The notes below the pieces were generated by a model. The model was not told the origin of the DNA, searched no databases, and was given only the letters and a program-made list of their open reading frames with translations. Of a stretch of DNA of 64,000 nt, positions 19,484 through 26,707 are shown piece by piece (the stretch's first letter is position 1; each line of letters starts with the position of its first letter). Source of the stretch: Pectobacterium sp. A5351 (GTDB lineage: Bacteria; Pseudomonadota; Gammaproteobacteria; Enterobacterales; Enterobacteriaceae); NCBI RefSeq assembly GCF_028335745.1, contig NZ_CP116477.1:2604001-2668000 (forward strand), read 5' to 3'. Made by a program: the position numbers and the translations under genes.

Positions 19484-20734
19484 ATGGCTCGTATAACTAC
19501 CCCACTGACCAATACCGAGATCAAAGCCGCCAAACCTGCCGAGAAGGAATACACGCTACAGGACGGGGATGGGTTGTATCTGCTGGTGAAATCGAGCGGT
19601 TCTAAAATCTGGCGTTTTAACTATTACCGTCCCGATACAAAGAAACGTGCATTAATCAGCTTTGGTTCATTCCCTGCGGTTTCTTTGGCAGAAGCCCGAC
19701 AACGGCGTGAAGCGGCAAAGGCGCTGATAAGCAAAGGCATCGATCCACAATTCCACCAGCAACAGCAGCGCGAACAAGAGCAAGCCATCAACCTAAACAC
19801 GTTCGCCAAAGTTTCCGCTGATTGGTACGAATTAAAAAAGTCTCAGCCGTTAGCCGAGAACACCATTAAAGATATCTGGCGTTCGCTGGAAAAATACGTG
19901 TTCCCGTTCATCGGAACCTTACCGATCACCCTGCTTACCGCTCGTCACTTCATCACCGCATTAGAACCGATACAAGCCAGCGGCAAACTGGAAACCGTCA
20001 AACGGGTAAGCCAGCGAATCAACGAGGTGATGGATTATGCGGTTAACTCCGGGCTGATTCCTGCAAATCCCGCCGCCAAGATCCGCAAAGCGTTTCAGAC
20101 GCCGGTGAAAACCCATATGCCGACCATTCGGCCAGAGGCATTACCTGGCTTGATGAAAACGCTATCGGTCGCCAGCATTGAGTTACAGACCCGCTTATTG
20201 ATTGAATGGCAGCTACTCACCGTTACCCGCCCTGCCGAAGCCGCTGAAACCCGCTGGAGCGAGATAAACCTTACAGATAACACCTGGACGATCCCCGCTG
20301 GCCGTATGAAGATGCGTCGTGAGCATGTTATTCCCCTGCCCCTACAGGCATTAGCCATTCTGGACGCCATGAAGCCCATCAGCGGCCACCGGGAATACCT
20401 GTTTCCTTCCAGTAAAGATCCCAAGCAGCCCATGAACAGCCAAACCGCTAACGCCGCATTGCGCCGTATGGGTTACAAAGGTGTGCTGGTGTCTCATGGC
20501 CTGCGCGCCATATTCAGTACAGCGGCCAATGAAGAAGGGTTCCCGCCAGACGTGATCGAAGCCGCCCTAGCCCATGTAGACACCAACGAAGTGCGCCGCG
20601 CCTATAACCGATCCACTTATCTGGAACAGCGCAAAATATTGATGTGCTGGTGGGGTGAATTTGTCGAAACAGCCGCAACGGGAAAAGTGATGGCGTCGGA
20701 AGGAGCCAGAGGTTTACGCGTCGCCAACGGCTGA
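19484..20734 (+). CDS. P4-type tyrosine integrase of the proL island
   Basis: 416 residues. The N-terminal DUF4102 arm-binding domain (LTNTEIKAAKPAEKEYTLQD, DGLYLLVK, SFGSFPAVSLAEARQRR) is followed by a SAM-like core-binding domain and the catalytic domain. Catalytic residues are visible: Arg in VTRPAEAAETRW, the HGLR box, and the Tyr in NRSTYLEQR. I start at the ATG at 19484 (MARITTPLTNTEIKAAKP), which fits the family; the open frame extends upstream into the terminator. Integrases of this type insert islands into tRNA 3' ends, and this one reads away from proL as expected. Confidence 0.93.
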   Translation: MARITTPLTNTEIKAAKPAEKEYTLQDGDGLYLLVKSSGSKIWRFNYYRPDTKKRALISFGSFPAVSLAEARQRREAAKALISKGIDPQFHQQQQREQEQAINLNTFAKVSADWYELKKSQPLAENTIKDIWRSLEKYVFPFIGTLPITLLTARHFITALEPIQASGKLETVKRVSQRINEVMDYAVNSGLIPANPAAKIRKAFQTPVKTHMPTIRPEALPGLMKTLSVASIELQTRLLIEWQLLTVTRPAEAAETRWSEINLTDNTWTIPAGRMKMRREHVIPLPLQALAILDAMKPISGHREYLFPSSKDPKQPMNSQTANAALRRMGYKGVLVSHGLRAIFSTAANEEGFPPDVIEAALAHVDTNEVRRAYNRSTYLEQRKILMCWWGEFVETAATGKVMASEGARGLRVANG

Positions 20735-21000
20735 TACTGTGTTTATATATGGGATACCAGAAAAAACGCGTGGAATATGTAGCGCATATAGTCGGTGATG
20801 TTCTCAGTGAGAACACGCCGAATAAGAATGAATTCTTTCATAAACTGGCTGTAAGGCAGCGTGCAGTTATCAGAACCATTATTTCAAGAATTTACTTAAT
20901 TTTCCCAAATTTAAACCTAAATTATCATACTCCTCCCTCAAGAACCGTTTAACTATCTGCACTGACCGGATAACGCCGGTTTCATTGGAGATAAACACGT
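20735..21000. other. Non-coding gap between integrase and AlpA-like gene
   Basis: 266 bases. No gene, repeat or clear promoter recognised. The 3' part contains GGAGATAAACACGT, the ribosome site of the next gene. Confidence 0.4.
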
Positions 21001-21216
21001 ATGAACCTGTTAGACAGAAAAATCCTGTTAAAGAAAGAAGTGAAAGCCATTCTGCGCGTCAGTTCGGACAGCAGCTTTCAGGAAATGATCAATGCCGGAG
21101 AATTCCCCAAAGGGTTTCGGGTTGGATTACGGCGCGTAGGCTGGTTCGAGGATGAAGTTAGCGAGTGGTTAAGGCAACGCATTGCCGAACGTGACCAGCA
21201 AACCGAAACCGCATAA
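21001..21216 (+). CDS. AlpA-family phage/island regulator (excisionase-like)
   Basis: 71-residue protein MNLLDRKILLKKEVKAIL ... GLRRVGWFEDEVSEWLRQR with the winged-helix MerR-like fold and the (R)RVGW-x-E-DEVxxWL pattern of AlpA/Cox regulators. In P4-like islands AlpA promotes excision by activating or assisting the integrase. It follows the integrase in the same direction, 266 bases downstream. Confidence 0.85.
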   Translation: MNLLDRKILLKKEVKAILRVSSDSSFQEMINAGEFPKGFRVGLRRVGWFEDEVSEWLRQRIAERDQQTETA

Positions 21217-21355
21217 GCCGACACATCCATTTTTATTGCCGCTCTAGCGGCATATCGGAATCAAAAAATATGATGATCCAAAAATCTGGCGTTGGCTGGA
21301 ACGGGCATTGCTACGCCCAAAATCAGCACATCAGCTATTTAGAAAAACGCTCAAA

Positions 21356-21547
21356 TCACGGTTTTGATTTATCGTCTTTTTCCGCTTCTAACTTACGCCC
21401 GCAGGCATCCAATACCCACGCAGAAAAATTAGCGTTGGGATTGTCTACTTTTTCACGCGCTACGCTGGCATCAATTTCATCAATCAGTTCGTGTGGGAAA
21501 CGGATTCCCTTTTTAGTGGATTTACTATTGTTATTGCCTGTAGCCAT
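21356..21547 (-). CDS. Small ribbon-helix-helix-like protein (YlcI/YnfO-like)
   Basis: 63 residues: a basic Asn/Ser/Lys-rich head, then KGIRFPHELIDEIDASV and FSAWVLDACGRKLEAEK. The RFPHELIDxI segment followed by an amphipathic helix resembles ribbon-helix-helix DNA-binding proteins of phages and islands, including the YlcI/YnfO group. It is on the strand opposite to its neighbours. Function not known. Confidence 0.6.
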   Translation of the reverse strand: MATGNNNSKSTKKGIRFPHELIDEIDASVAREKVDNPNANFSAWVLDACGRKLEAEKDDKSKP

Positions 21548-21590
21548 GCCCTCTCTGTCAGGATAGTTGTCACCCCCATCGAAAACACGA

Positions 21591-22094
21591 ATGACAAGAT
21601 GGGAACAAACAGTGAAGCGTATTTCACCAGAACGTAAATCAGCCGAACTGGCTAAATTACTACCGCCCTACAATATGACCGTCACCGCAGTTGCACAGAG
21701 GGAAGGGATATCGGAAGCTACCCTCTATTACTGGCGTAATAAGGTGAAAGCAGAGGGAATACCGGTGCCGGGTGCAGACAAAACTACAGACCAATGGTCA
21801 GCTGATGCCCGGCTGGCTGTGATTATCGAAACTGCCACACTCAGTGAAGCAGAACTCGCGCAATACTGCCGTAAGAAAGGGCTTTATCCTGAGCAGATTA
21901 GTCAGTGGAAACAAGGGTTTTTGCAGGTATCTTCGCCCAATGACAAAGTAGCGCTTAAGCAGATACAAAAAGAAAACAAGCAACTAAAACGCGAACTGAT
22001 ACGTAAGGAAAAAGCGCTGGCGGAGGCGGCAGCGATACTGGTGCTGCGAAAGCAGTTTCGGGACTACTACGGGGAAACCGACGAGGACGACTGA
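21591..22094 (+). CDS. Transposase OrfA of a truncated insertion sequence
   Basis: 167 residues starting MTRWEQTVKRISPERKSAEL. A helix-turn-helix (NMTVTAVAQREGISEATLYYWRN) is followed by a second HTH-like part and a basic coiled coil ending LVLRKQFRDYYGETDEDD. This is the OrfA type of two-frame rve-transposase elements. A possible left terminus of the element, TGTCAGGATAGTTGTCAC, lies at 21557. The downstream OrfB is broken, so the element cannot move on its own. I chose the ATG at 21591; the open frame begins at an upstream TTG. Confidence 0.75.
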   Translation: MTRWEQTVKRISPERKSAELAKLLPPYNMTVTAVAQREGISEATLYYWRNKVKAEGIPVPGADKTTDQWSADARLAVIIETATLSEAELAQYCRKKGLYPEQISQWKQGFLQVSSPNDKVALKQIQKENKQLKRELIRKEKALAEAAAILVLRKQFRDYYGETDEDD

Positions 22095-22404
22095 CATCCG
22101 GTACAGAGCGACAGGTCCTGATAGGTTATGTGCGCGAAGCGATGGTGTCAGGTGCCCGGTTGTCGGTGTCGCTCACTGAAGCCGGGTTAAGTGAGCGAAC
22201 GTGGCGACGCTGGCAAACCTCGATAGAAGACAAGCGTGCAGGCGCAGTCAGGTCATCTCCGGCGAACCGGTTAAGTGCGCAAGAAGAGCAACAGATACTG
22301 GCGGTGTGCCATCAACCTGCGTATGCCAGCCTGCCACCGTCACAAATTGTCCCAGAGCTGGCTGATAAAGGAATATATCTGGCGAGTGAGTCAACCTTCT
22401 ATCG
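22094..22404 (+). pseudogene. Transposase OrfB, truncated by the next IS
   Basis: The reading frame TERQVLIGYVREAMVSGARL ... LTEAGLSERTWRRWQ ... LADKGIYLASESTFYR is the N-terminal HTH part of an rve-type transposase partner of the preceding OrfA. It is cut at 22404 by the left end of an IS3-family element, and the catalytic DDE part is nowhere downstream. After the IS the sequence is from an unrelated gene, so the 3' part was lost and not merely displaced. Confidence 0.75.
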
Positions 22405-22467
22405 TGATCCTACCCGCCAATAGTGGACACGCGACTAAGTGAGTAAACTCTCTACCAGAGGTGACTC

Positions 22468-22767
22468 ATGACGAAACCCGTATCAACCAGTAAAAAACCA
22501 CGTAAGCAACATACGCCTGAATTCCGCAACGAAGCCCTGAAGCTTGCAGAACGCATCGGTGTTGCTGCCGCTGCTCGTGAACTCAGTCTGTACGAATCCC
22601 AGCTTTATAACTGGCGTAGCAAGCAGCAGAGCCAGACAATTTCCTCTGAGCGAGAGAGTGAGCAGGCAGCAGAAATTGCCCGCCTCAAGCGCCAACTGGC
22701 GGAGAGGGATGAGGAGCTGGCCATTCTCCAAAAGGCCGCGACATACTTTGCAAAGCGCCTGAAATGA
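22468..22767 (+). CDS. IS3-family transposase OrfA
   Basis: 99 residues with an HTH_Tnp_1 domain (KQHTPEFRNEALKLAERIG, ELSLYESQLYNWRSKQ) and a C-terminal leucine-zipper-like coil (EIARLKRQLAERDEELAILQKAA). Its stop overlaps the ATG of orfB, as usual for this family. Intact. Confidence 0.9.
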   Translation: MTKPVSTSKKPRKQHTPEFRNEALKLAERIGVAAAARELSLYESQLYNWRSKQQSQTISSERESEQAAEIARLKRQLAERDEELAILQKAATYFAKRLK

Positions 22768-23618
22768 AGTATGTCTTTATCGAATAACATCGGGCTGAGT
22801 TCAGTATCAAAGCCATGTGTCGGGTGCTCAGAGTCGCGCGCAGCGGTTGGTATGTCTGGCGTTGTCGCCGTCATCAGGTCAACTCGCGTCAGCGATTCCG
22901 GATTGTCTGCGATGCTGCCGTCAGCAAGGCATTCAGTCACGCCAAACAGTGGTACGGCGCCCCACGACTGGCGGATGAACTGCCACACTATAACGTGAAA
23001 ACCATTGCTGCCAGTCTGCGCCGTCAGGGGCTGCGGGCAAAAGCTGCCTGGAAGTTCAGCCCGGTCAGCTACCGGGAGCACGGCCTGCCAGTGTCTGAAA
23101 ATCTGCTGAAGCGAGACGTTATCGCCAGCGGCCCGAATCAAAAATGGGCAGGAGATATCACTGACTTACGTACGGATGAAGGCTGGCTGTATCTGGCTGT
23201 GGTCATTGATCTGTGGTCGCGTGCCGTTGTCGGCTGGTCGATGTCATCGAGAATGACGGCTGAGCTGGCCTGTAATGCCCTGCACATGGCACTGTGGCGA
23301 CGAAAACGGCCCCAAAACATCATTATTCACACCGATCGCGGCGGTCAGTACTGTTCAGCAGACTATCAGACCATGCTGAAAAGCTATAATCTGCGAGGGA
23401 GCATGAGCGCAAAAGGTTGCTGCTACGATAATGCCTGCGCGGAAAGCTTCTTTCACTCACTGAAAGTGGAATGCATCCACGGTGAGTCCTTTGCCAGCCG
23501 GGAAATAATGCGAACAGCGGTGTTTAATTATATCGAGTGTGATTACAATCGGTGGCGTCGCCACAGTGCATGCGGCGGTATCAGCCCGGAACAGTTTGAA
23601 AACCAGAACCTCGCTTAG
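22764..23618 (+). pseudogene. IS3-family transposase OrfB with an early stop codon
   Basis: The rve-type catalytic protein reads from the ATG at 22764 as MKYVFIE and then hits an in-frame TAA (22785-22787), after which the same frame continues [22 protein letters not shown] to the normal end. The DDE residues are present ([21 protein letters not shown]-type region [11 protein letters not shown]). Reinitiation at the ATG at 22815 would give a protein of 267 residues lacking the first 17. The single-base change probably lowers or removes transposition. Confidence 0.85.
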
Positions 23619-23647
23619 GGCTGTGTCCACATTACGTGGGTAGGATC

Positions 23648-23860
23648 AATCCTTACGCGATAGGTGCAGATGGTGATCGTGATGAAGTCATAAGAAAGTT
23701 TAAATACGATTTTGATCGTGACTATCTCAAAGGTGGCTCAGAGTTTAAAGAAAAGCTGAAAGCACTGAGAGGACACACTTTAGGATGCCACTGTAAGCCA
23801 TATGCTTGTCATGGGGATGTGCTGGCACAGTATTTGAATGAATTGGACGATGGTGAGTAA
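23648..23860 (+). pseudogene. DUF4326 domain protein, N-terminus removed by the IS
   Basis: The frame NPYAIGADGDRDEVIRKF ... LKALRGHTLGCHCKPYACHG ... VLAQYLNEL is the main body of a DUF4326 protein with the conserved LGCHCKPxxCHG motif. The usual first 20-30 residues are missing because the IS right end lies immediately upstream. DUF4326 genes are common on phages and islands; function unknown. Confidence 0.7.
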
Positions 23861-24143
23861 TGCACCATCATCAGTTTCAGAAATCATCTGTTATATGATT
23901 GTAATTATCCCAGCTTTAGTTCCAGGCACTTTTTTAGGGGGAGCTCAATACACTGATTGGAGATGGTACCAGAGTTCGACAGCCACATAGATCCATGAAT
24001 CGGTGTTCTTCCGTAGATGCTTTAGAGAGACTGCTTCTGGCACGGAGCGGACAGAGAGTAAAGTCACCAAGCATCTTGAACAGCGTCGTCTGATGCTGCA
24101 ATGATGGGCTAATTTTCTGGATGCTAACAGCAACGGTCTGGTT
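23861..24143. other. Non-coding junction
   Basis: 283 bases between the DUF4326 remnant and the first mobC fragment. A plus-strand frame around 23939-24105 reads protein-like in places (FRETASGTERTESKVTKHLEQRRLMLQ) but contains stop codons, so it may be a decayed gene I cannot name. Confidence 0.3.
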
Positions 24144-24270
24144 AGGCTGTTTGACAGTATCAGGACGGTGGTAAGGAACAACGTTCCCGTCCCGTTTGAT
24201 ACAAAGATCCGGGAGATATTTCTCTTCCGCACGATAGATGAACTTGAACAGGCTCCCGTCAGCCACGATT
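24144..24270 (+). pseudogene. MobC-like replication-relaxation protein, C-terminal scrap
   Basis: The frame RLFDSIRTVVRNNVPVPFDTK ... LFRTIDELEQAPVSHD is the last ~42 residues of the mobC-like gene seen in longer form at 34201-34650. No start or upstream part is present here. Confidence 0.65.
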
Positions 24271-24305
24271 AAAGGCATGCCTGTTTAACTGCATAGAAAG
24301 AAACG

Positions 24306-24620
24306 TCAGAACCCGTCGATGAGGAAGTCTATTGCCGCCTTTATCTGAGTACGGTACTGCGACGCATCACAAAACACCGCACCCAGTGCCTGGACAGGGA
24401 TACTTGCCAACTCGTGGGTCATTACGGCGTATTCTTTGCCGTCCGTCAGCCTGACGACGGGGACAAGGCGCTCCGGTCGGCGGCCTGCCGGATACCTTTC
24501 AATAGGGAGCAATGGGATCACTATCCGACGATTCAATTGCCCAATAATATCGCTCGTGACATCGAGCAACAGCGGGTAAACGACGCTTTTCCCGGTATTC
24601 CCGTATACGGTGAATTGCAT
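24306..24620 (-). CDS. ccdB: CcdB-family toxin (copy 1)
   Basis: 104 residues: MQFTVYGNTGKSVVYPLLLD ... VTSDIIGQLNRRIVIPLLPI ... DASQYRTQIKAAIDFLIDGF. This matches the CcdB gyrase-inhibitor family in length and layout, including the C-terminal helix with D-F-L-I-D-G-F. The toxin acts on GyrA and is neutralised by CcdA. The ATG is two bases downstream of the ccdA stop. A nearly identical copy lies at 34684-34998. Confidence 0.9.
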   Translation of the reverse strand: MQFTVYGNTGKSVVYPLLLDVTSDIIGQLNRRIVIPLLPIERYPAGRRPERLVPVVRLTDGKEYAVMTHELASIPVQALGAVFCDASQYRTQIKAAIDFLIDGF

Positions 24621-24622
24621 GG

Positions 24623-24859
24623 TTAAAACGTCCTGTATTCATCGCTGAAACAACCCTGCTCATCATGAAAACGATTGAGTGCTGCGAGAGCCTCCCTGTT
24701 CTCTTCCTGCCATTTTTTCGCTTCATGAGAGCGAAGCTCTGCATCCAGGGCGGTTGTCAGGGTAGCACTCAGATTAATACCCGCCTCACGCGCTCTTACC
24801 AGTAAGGCACGCTCTACTGTCATGGTCACACTCTGCGTGTTGCGTTGTTTCGCGGTCAT
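24623..24859 (-). CDS. ccdA: CcdA-family antitoxin (copy 1)
   Basis: 78 residues MTAKQRNTQSVTMTVERALL ... INLSATLTTALDAELRSHEA ... QGCFSDEYRTF. An N-terminal ribbon-helix-helix DNA-binding part is followed by the CcdB-binding tail with the conserved RFHDEQGxFSDEYRxF end. I use the ATG at 24859 because the longer open frame has no support and the second copy starts at the same residue. GAGAGAAAC precedes the start. Confidence 0.92.
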   Translation of the reverse strand: MTAKQRNTQSVTMTVERALLVRAREAGINLSATLTTALDAELRSHEAKKWQEENREALAALNRFHDEQGCFSDEYRTF

Positions 24860-25177
24860 AGTTTCTCTCCTGCAGGAATACGTGCGTGTTACACGGAGTA
24901 ATACACTTATCATAACACCAAAAATAGGCTCTGCTACCGTTACAGTCCTGCAAACTTCACAGTCAGTCGTCATACCTGAGCCGTCGTTTACAGTAATCAC
25001 CGATGTACAAACTCCGTTTGCGAGATGCGCGGGCTCTTTGCCGCCCGCACCCGCAGCCTGCGAATTTTCCGGGCATATTATGTCCAGAAAATTCGCAGGG
25101 AAATTTAAACATCTGTCACCTTCCCTGCCCCACAATAAGGTTAAAGCCGCACTCCTTTGCGGCTTATCATCTCCGAC
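24860..25177. promoter_or_regulatory. Upstream region of ccdAB copy 1
   Basis: 318 bases without a gene. The ccdAB promoter is expected next to 24860-24960. A palindrome-like pair TGCGAATTTTC / GAAAATTCGCA occurs at about 25056-25097, flanking GGGCATATTATGTCCA. Confidence 0.35.
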
Positions 25178-26122
25178 TCAAATCTTATCCATCAGATAAC
25201 GATGCGCTTTTGAGGCGGCGCTGGCCGCTTTGAAAACATAGCGCTTATCGTTTTTCAGCGCCTGGAGCCATGAGGCAATATAGCTTTCATGCTGCACCTC
25301 TCCAACAATCCCCAAATCCGCCATCAGAAAAGCACTTCCCAGCTCAGCCACTAATTCCTCCTCCGCATAATCTGCACTGCCAAATTTCCCTTTCATTTCA
25401 CGGTTAAGTCGTTTTTTACCACCGCTCCAGTGAACCAGCTCATGCAGGCCAGTAGCGTAGAAATTAGCTGCATCTGAAAACAGATGGCGCTCCGGTAGCC
25501 AAACTTCATCAGTTGAGGGTCGGAAAAAGGCGTTTTGTCCTTTCTCAATGATGTTTGCGCCGCTCTTCTGGAACAGATTTTCAGCCTCCGGCAACGGGTC
25601 AAAGGTTGCTTCCGGGCTGACTGTTTCAGTTGTCAGAGGCAAGCCGTCAATTTGTTCAACATTGAACACATTGAAGGTTTTCAGCATCGGGATCTGGTCG
25701 ATTTCGCCGTCTTCGTTTTCCTTCTCTAAGGTTGTATAGAAAATGGCTGTCGTGCCGTGCTCGCCTTTGCGAACCTGTCCACCTACTGCCTGTGCTTGTT
25801 TGTAGGTCATCCAGCGTGAATCACAGAAGCCCTGTTCTGATGCACTGCACCACAGCAGCATGATATTCATTCCACTATACGCGATACCGGTTGCGAAGTT
25901 AGAAGGCAAGCCAGACATACCGGATACTCGTTGCCACGGACAAGACCACGGTTTTACACCGGCTTCAAGCGCTGCAATGATGTTGTCGGTGACGGTCTGA
26001 TAAATATCTGTTCTGGTTTGAGAAAATTTCGTTTTTGAGGAGCCTGACTGCTCCAGCGGGGATACGCTGGTCGCCGCTGCGGCGTTAGGGGCGCTAGTCT
26101 GGGTATACAGGGAAATGGTCAT
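25178..26122 (-). CDS. ardC: Antirestriction protein ArdC
   Basis: 314 residues. An N-terminal ArdC ssDNA-binding domain (TDIYQTVTDNIIAALEAGVK, PWSCPWQR, NIMLLWCSA) is followed by a zinc metallopeptidase-like domain with HELVH in ATGLHELVHWSGGKKRLNR. ArdC proteins of plasmids and integrative elements protect incoming DNA from restriction. I start at the ATG at 26122 (MTISLYTQT); the open frame runs on to a TTG with no family support. In the second copy of this module the gene has been deleted. Confidence 0.9.
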   Translation of the reverse strand: MTISLYTQTSAPNAAAATSVSPLEQSGSSKTKFSQTRTDIYQTVTDNIIAALEAGVKPWSCPWQRVSGMSGLPSNFATGIAYSGMNIMLLWCSASEQGFCDSRWMTYKQAQAVGGQVRKGEHGTTAIFYTTLEKENEDGEIDQIPMLKTFNVFNVEQIDGLPLTTETVSPEATFDPLPEAENLFQKSGANIIEKGQNAFFRPSTDEVWLPERHLFSDAANFYATGLHELVHWSGGKKRLNREMKGKFGSADYAEEELVAELGSAFLMADLGIVGEVQHESYIASWLQALKNDKRYVFKAASAASKAHRYLMDKI

Positions 26123-26230
26123 GGTTTTTTCTCCGTCAGTGGTGTGATTTTCGTCTTCGTATCGCCTGACGGTTCGCTTTCCCGACATCGTTCCGGCACG
26201 CAAGGGCGCAGAATGCGTGCCATTTACCCT

Positions 26231-26359
26231 TGCGGAACGGGTTGTGTTGGGAAACGATTAGCCGGAAGCTGATACGGGAATGGAAATCACGCGGGAGAAA
26301 AAAATGACCCTGCATAGTCGGGTGTAGCGCCCCTTAGGCCGCAGCGGTGAAATGGGTTT
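26231..26359. repeat. Short direct repeat shared with 35561-35689
   Basis: The block beginning TGCGGAACGGGTTGTGTTGG and ending GCAGCGGTGAAATGGGTTTG recurs at 35561-35689 with scattered base changes. In copy 1 it lies upstream of ardC; in copy 2 ardC is missing and the repeat is much closer to ccdAB. Confidence 0.85.
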
Positions 26360-26383
26360 GGGGTTTGGGGTTTGGGGTTTGGG
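26354..26383 (+). repeat. GGGTTTG heptamer array (potential G-quadruplex)
   Basis: Five runs of three or four G separated by TTT, starting at 26354, 26360, 26367, 26374 and 26381. The pattern fits the usual G3+N1-7 rule. The paralogous region near 35690 has only one GGGTTTG, so the array grew by slippage after duplication. Confidence 0.85.
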
Positions 26384-26411
26384 AGTGTGGTTGTCTTTGG
26401 CTCGGTTTCCA

Positions 26412-26474
26412 CTTTAGCGCTGTGATTGTTCGGTGATCACCTTACTGCGCTCCGTCTCAGTCACAGCGCTAAAG
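26412..26474. repeat. Perfect 14-base inverted repeat with 35-base spacer
   Basis: CTTTAGCGCTGTGA (26412-26425) and its exact complement TCACAGCGCTAAAG (26461-26474). Each arm contains the palindrome AGCGCT. There is no T-tract, so it is unlikely to be a simple terminator. Role unknown. Confidence 0.8.
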
Positions 26475-26707
26475 CTTTGCTATCAGATAGGTAGTGTCGA
26501 AGCCATTCCGCGAATGCTATTTTTACTATAAAAGAGTTTATTGGGTTTATAATCCATAATAATTACGCACAGTATAATGAGTTATATGCCCTGACATAGT
26601 TCTCAATATTTATTAAAGCGAAAAACTATTTTTTCGATAAAACTTGAAGGTATAAAGTGTGGTTAATAACATAGACCCTGATCATATTTTCAGAGTCTAC
26701 GATTATT

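Larger units (their letters stand above)
22405..23648 (+). mobile_element. IS3-family insertion sequence (1244 bp)
   Basis: Bounded by imperfect terminal inverted repeats: TGATCCTACCC at the left (22405) and its complement GGGTAGGATCA at the right (ending 23648), each continued by GTGGACAC/GTGTCCAC. It carries the overlapping orfA/orfB of IS3 elements. The flanks are halves of two different genes, and I see no reliable target duplication, which suggests an IS-linked deletion or recombination after insertion. Confidence 0.85.
24144..25043. repeat. Direct repeat copy 1: mobC tail and ccdBA module
   Basis: This stretch recurs with only scattered differences at 34522-35422, offset 10378-10379 bases. 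It spans the tail of a mobC-like gene, ccdB, ccdA and the upstream region up to CTCTTTGCCG. A second, shorter repeat follows in both copies (26231-26359 and 35561-35689). Confidence 0.9.
26123..26707. other. Non-coding region with G-rich and inverted repeats
   Basis: 585 bases without a gene. It holds the ardC upstream region, the short direct repeat shared with 35561-35689, a GGGTTTG heptamer array (26354-26383) and a perfect 14-base inverted repeat (26412-26425 with 26461-26474). The right part is AT-rich and lies downstream of the ABC-3C cassette. Confidence 0.5.

Noticed and set aside
22401-23651. ATC as target-site duplication of the IS3-family element
   Set aside because: It would need an extra base at only one end of the element, and the two flanks belong to different genes, so no duplication can be claimed.
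23934-24278. 114-codon minus-strand frame before ccdB copy 1
   Set aside because: Its first half is the antisense of the mobC tail and matches the same antisense frame at 34360-34656; not an independent gene.
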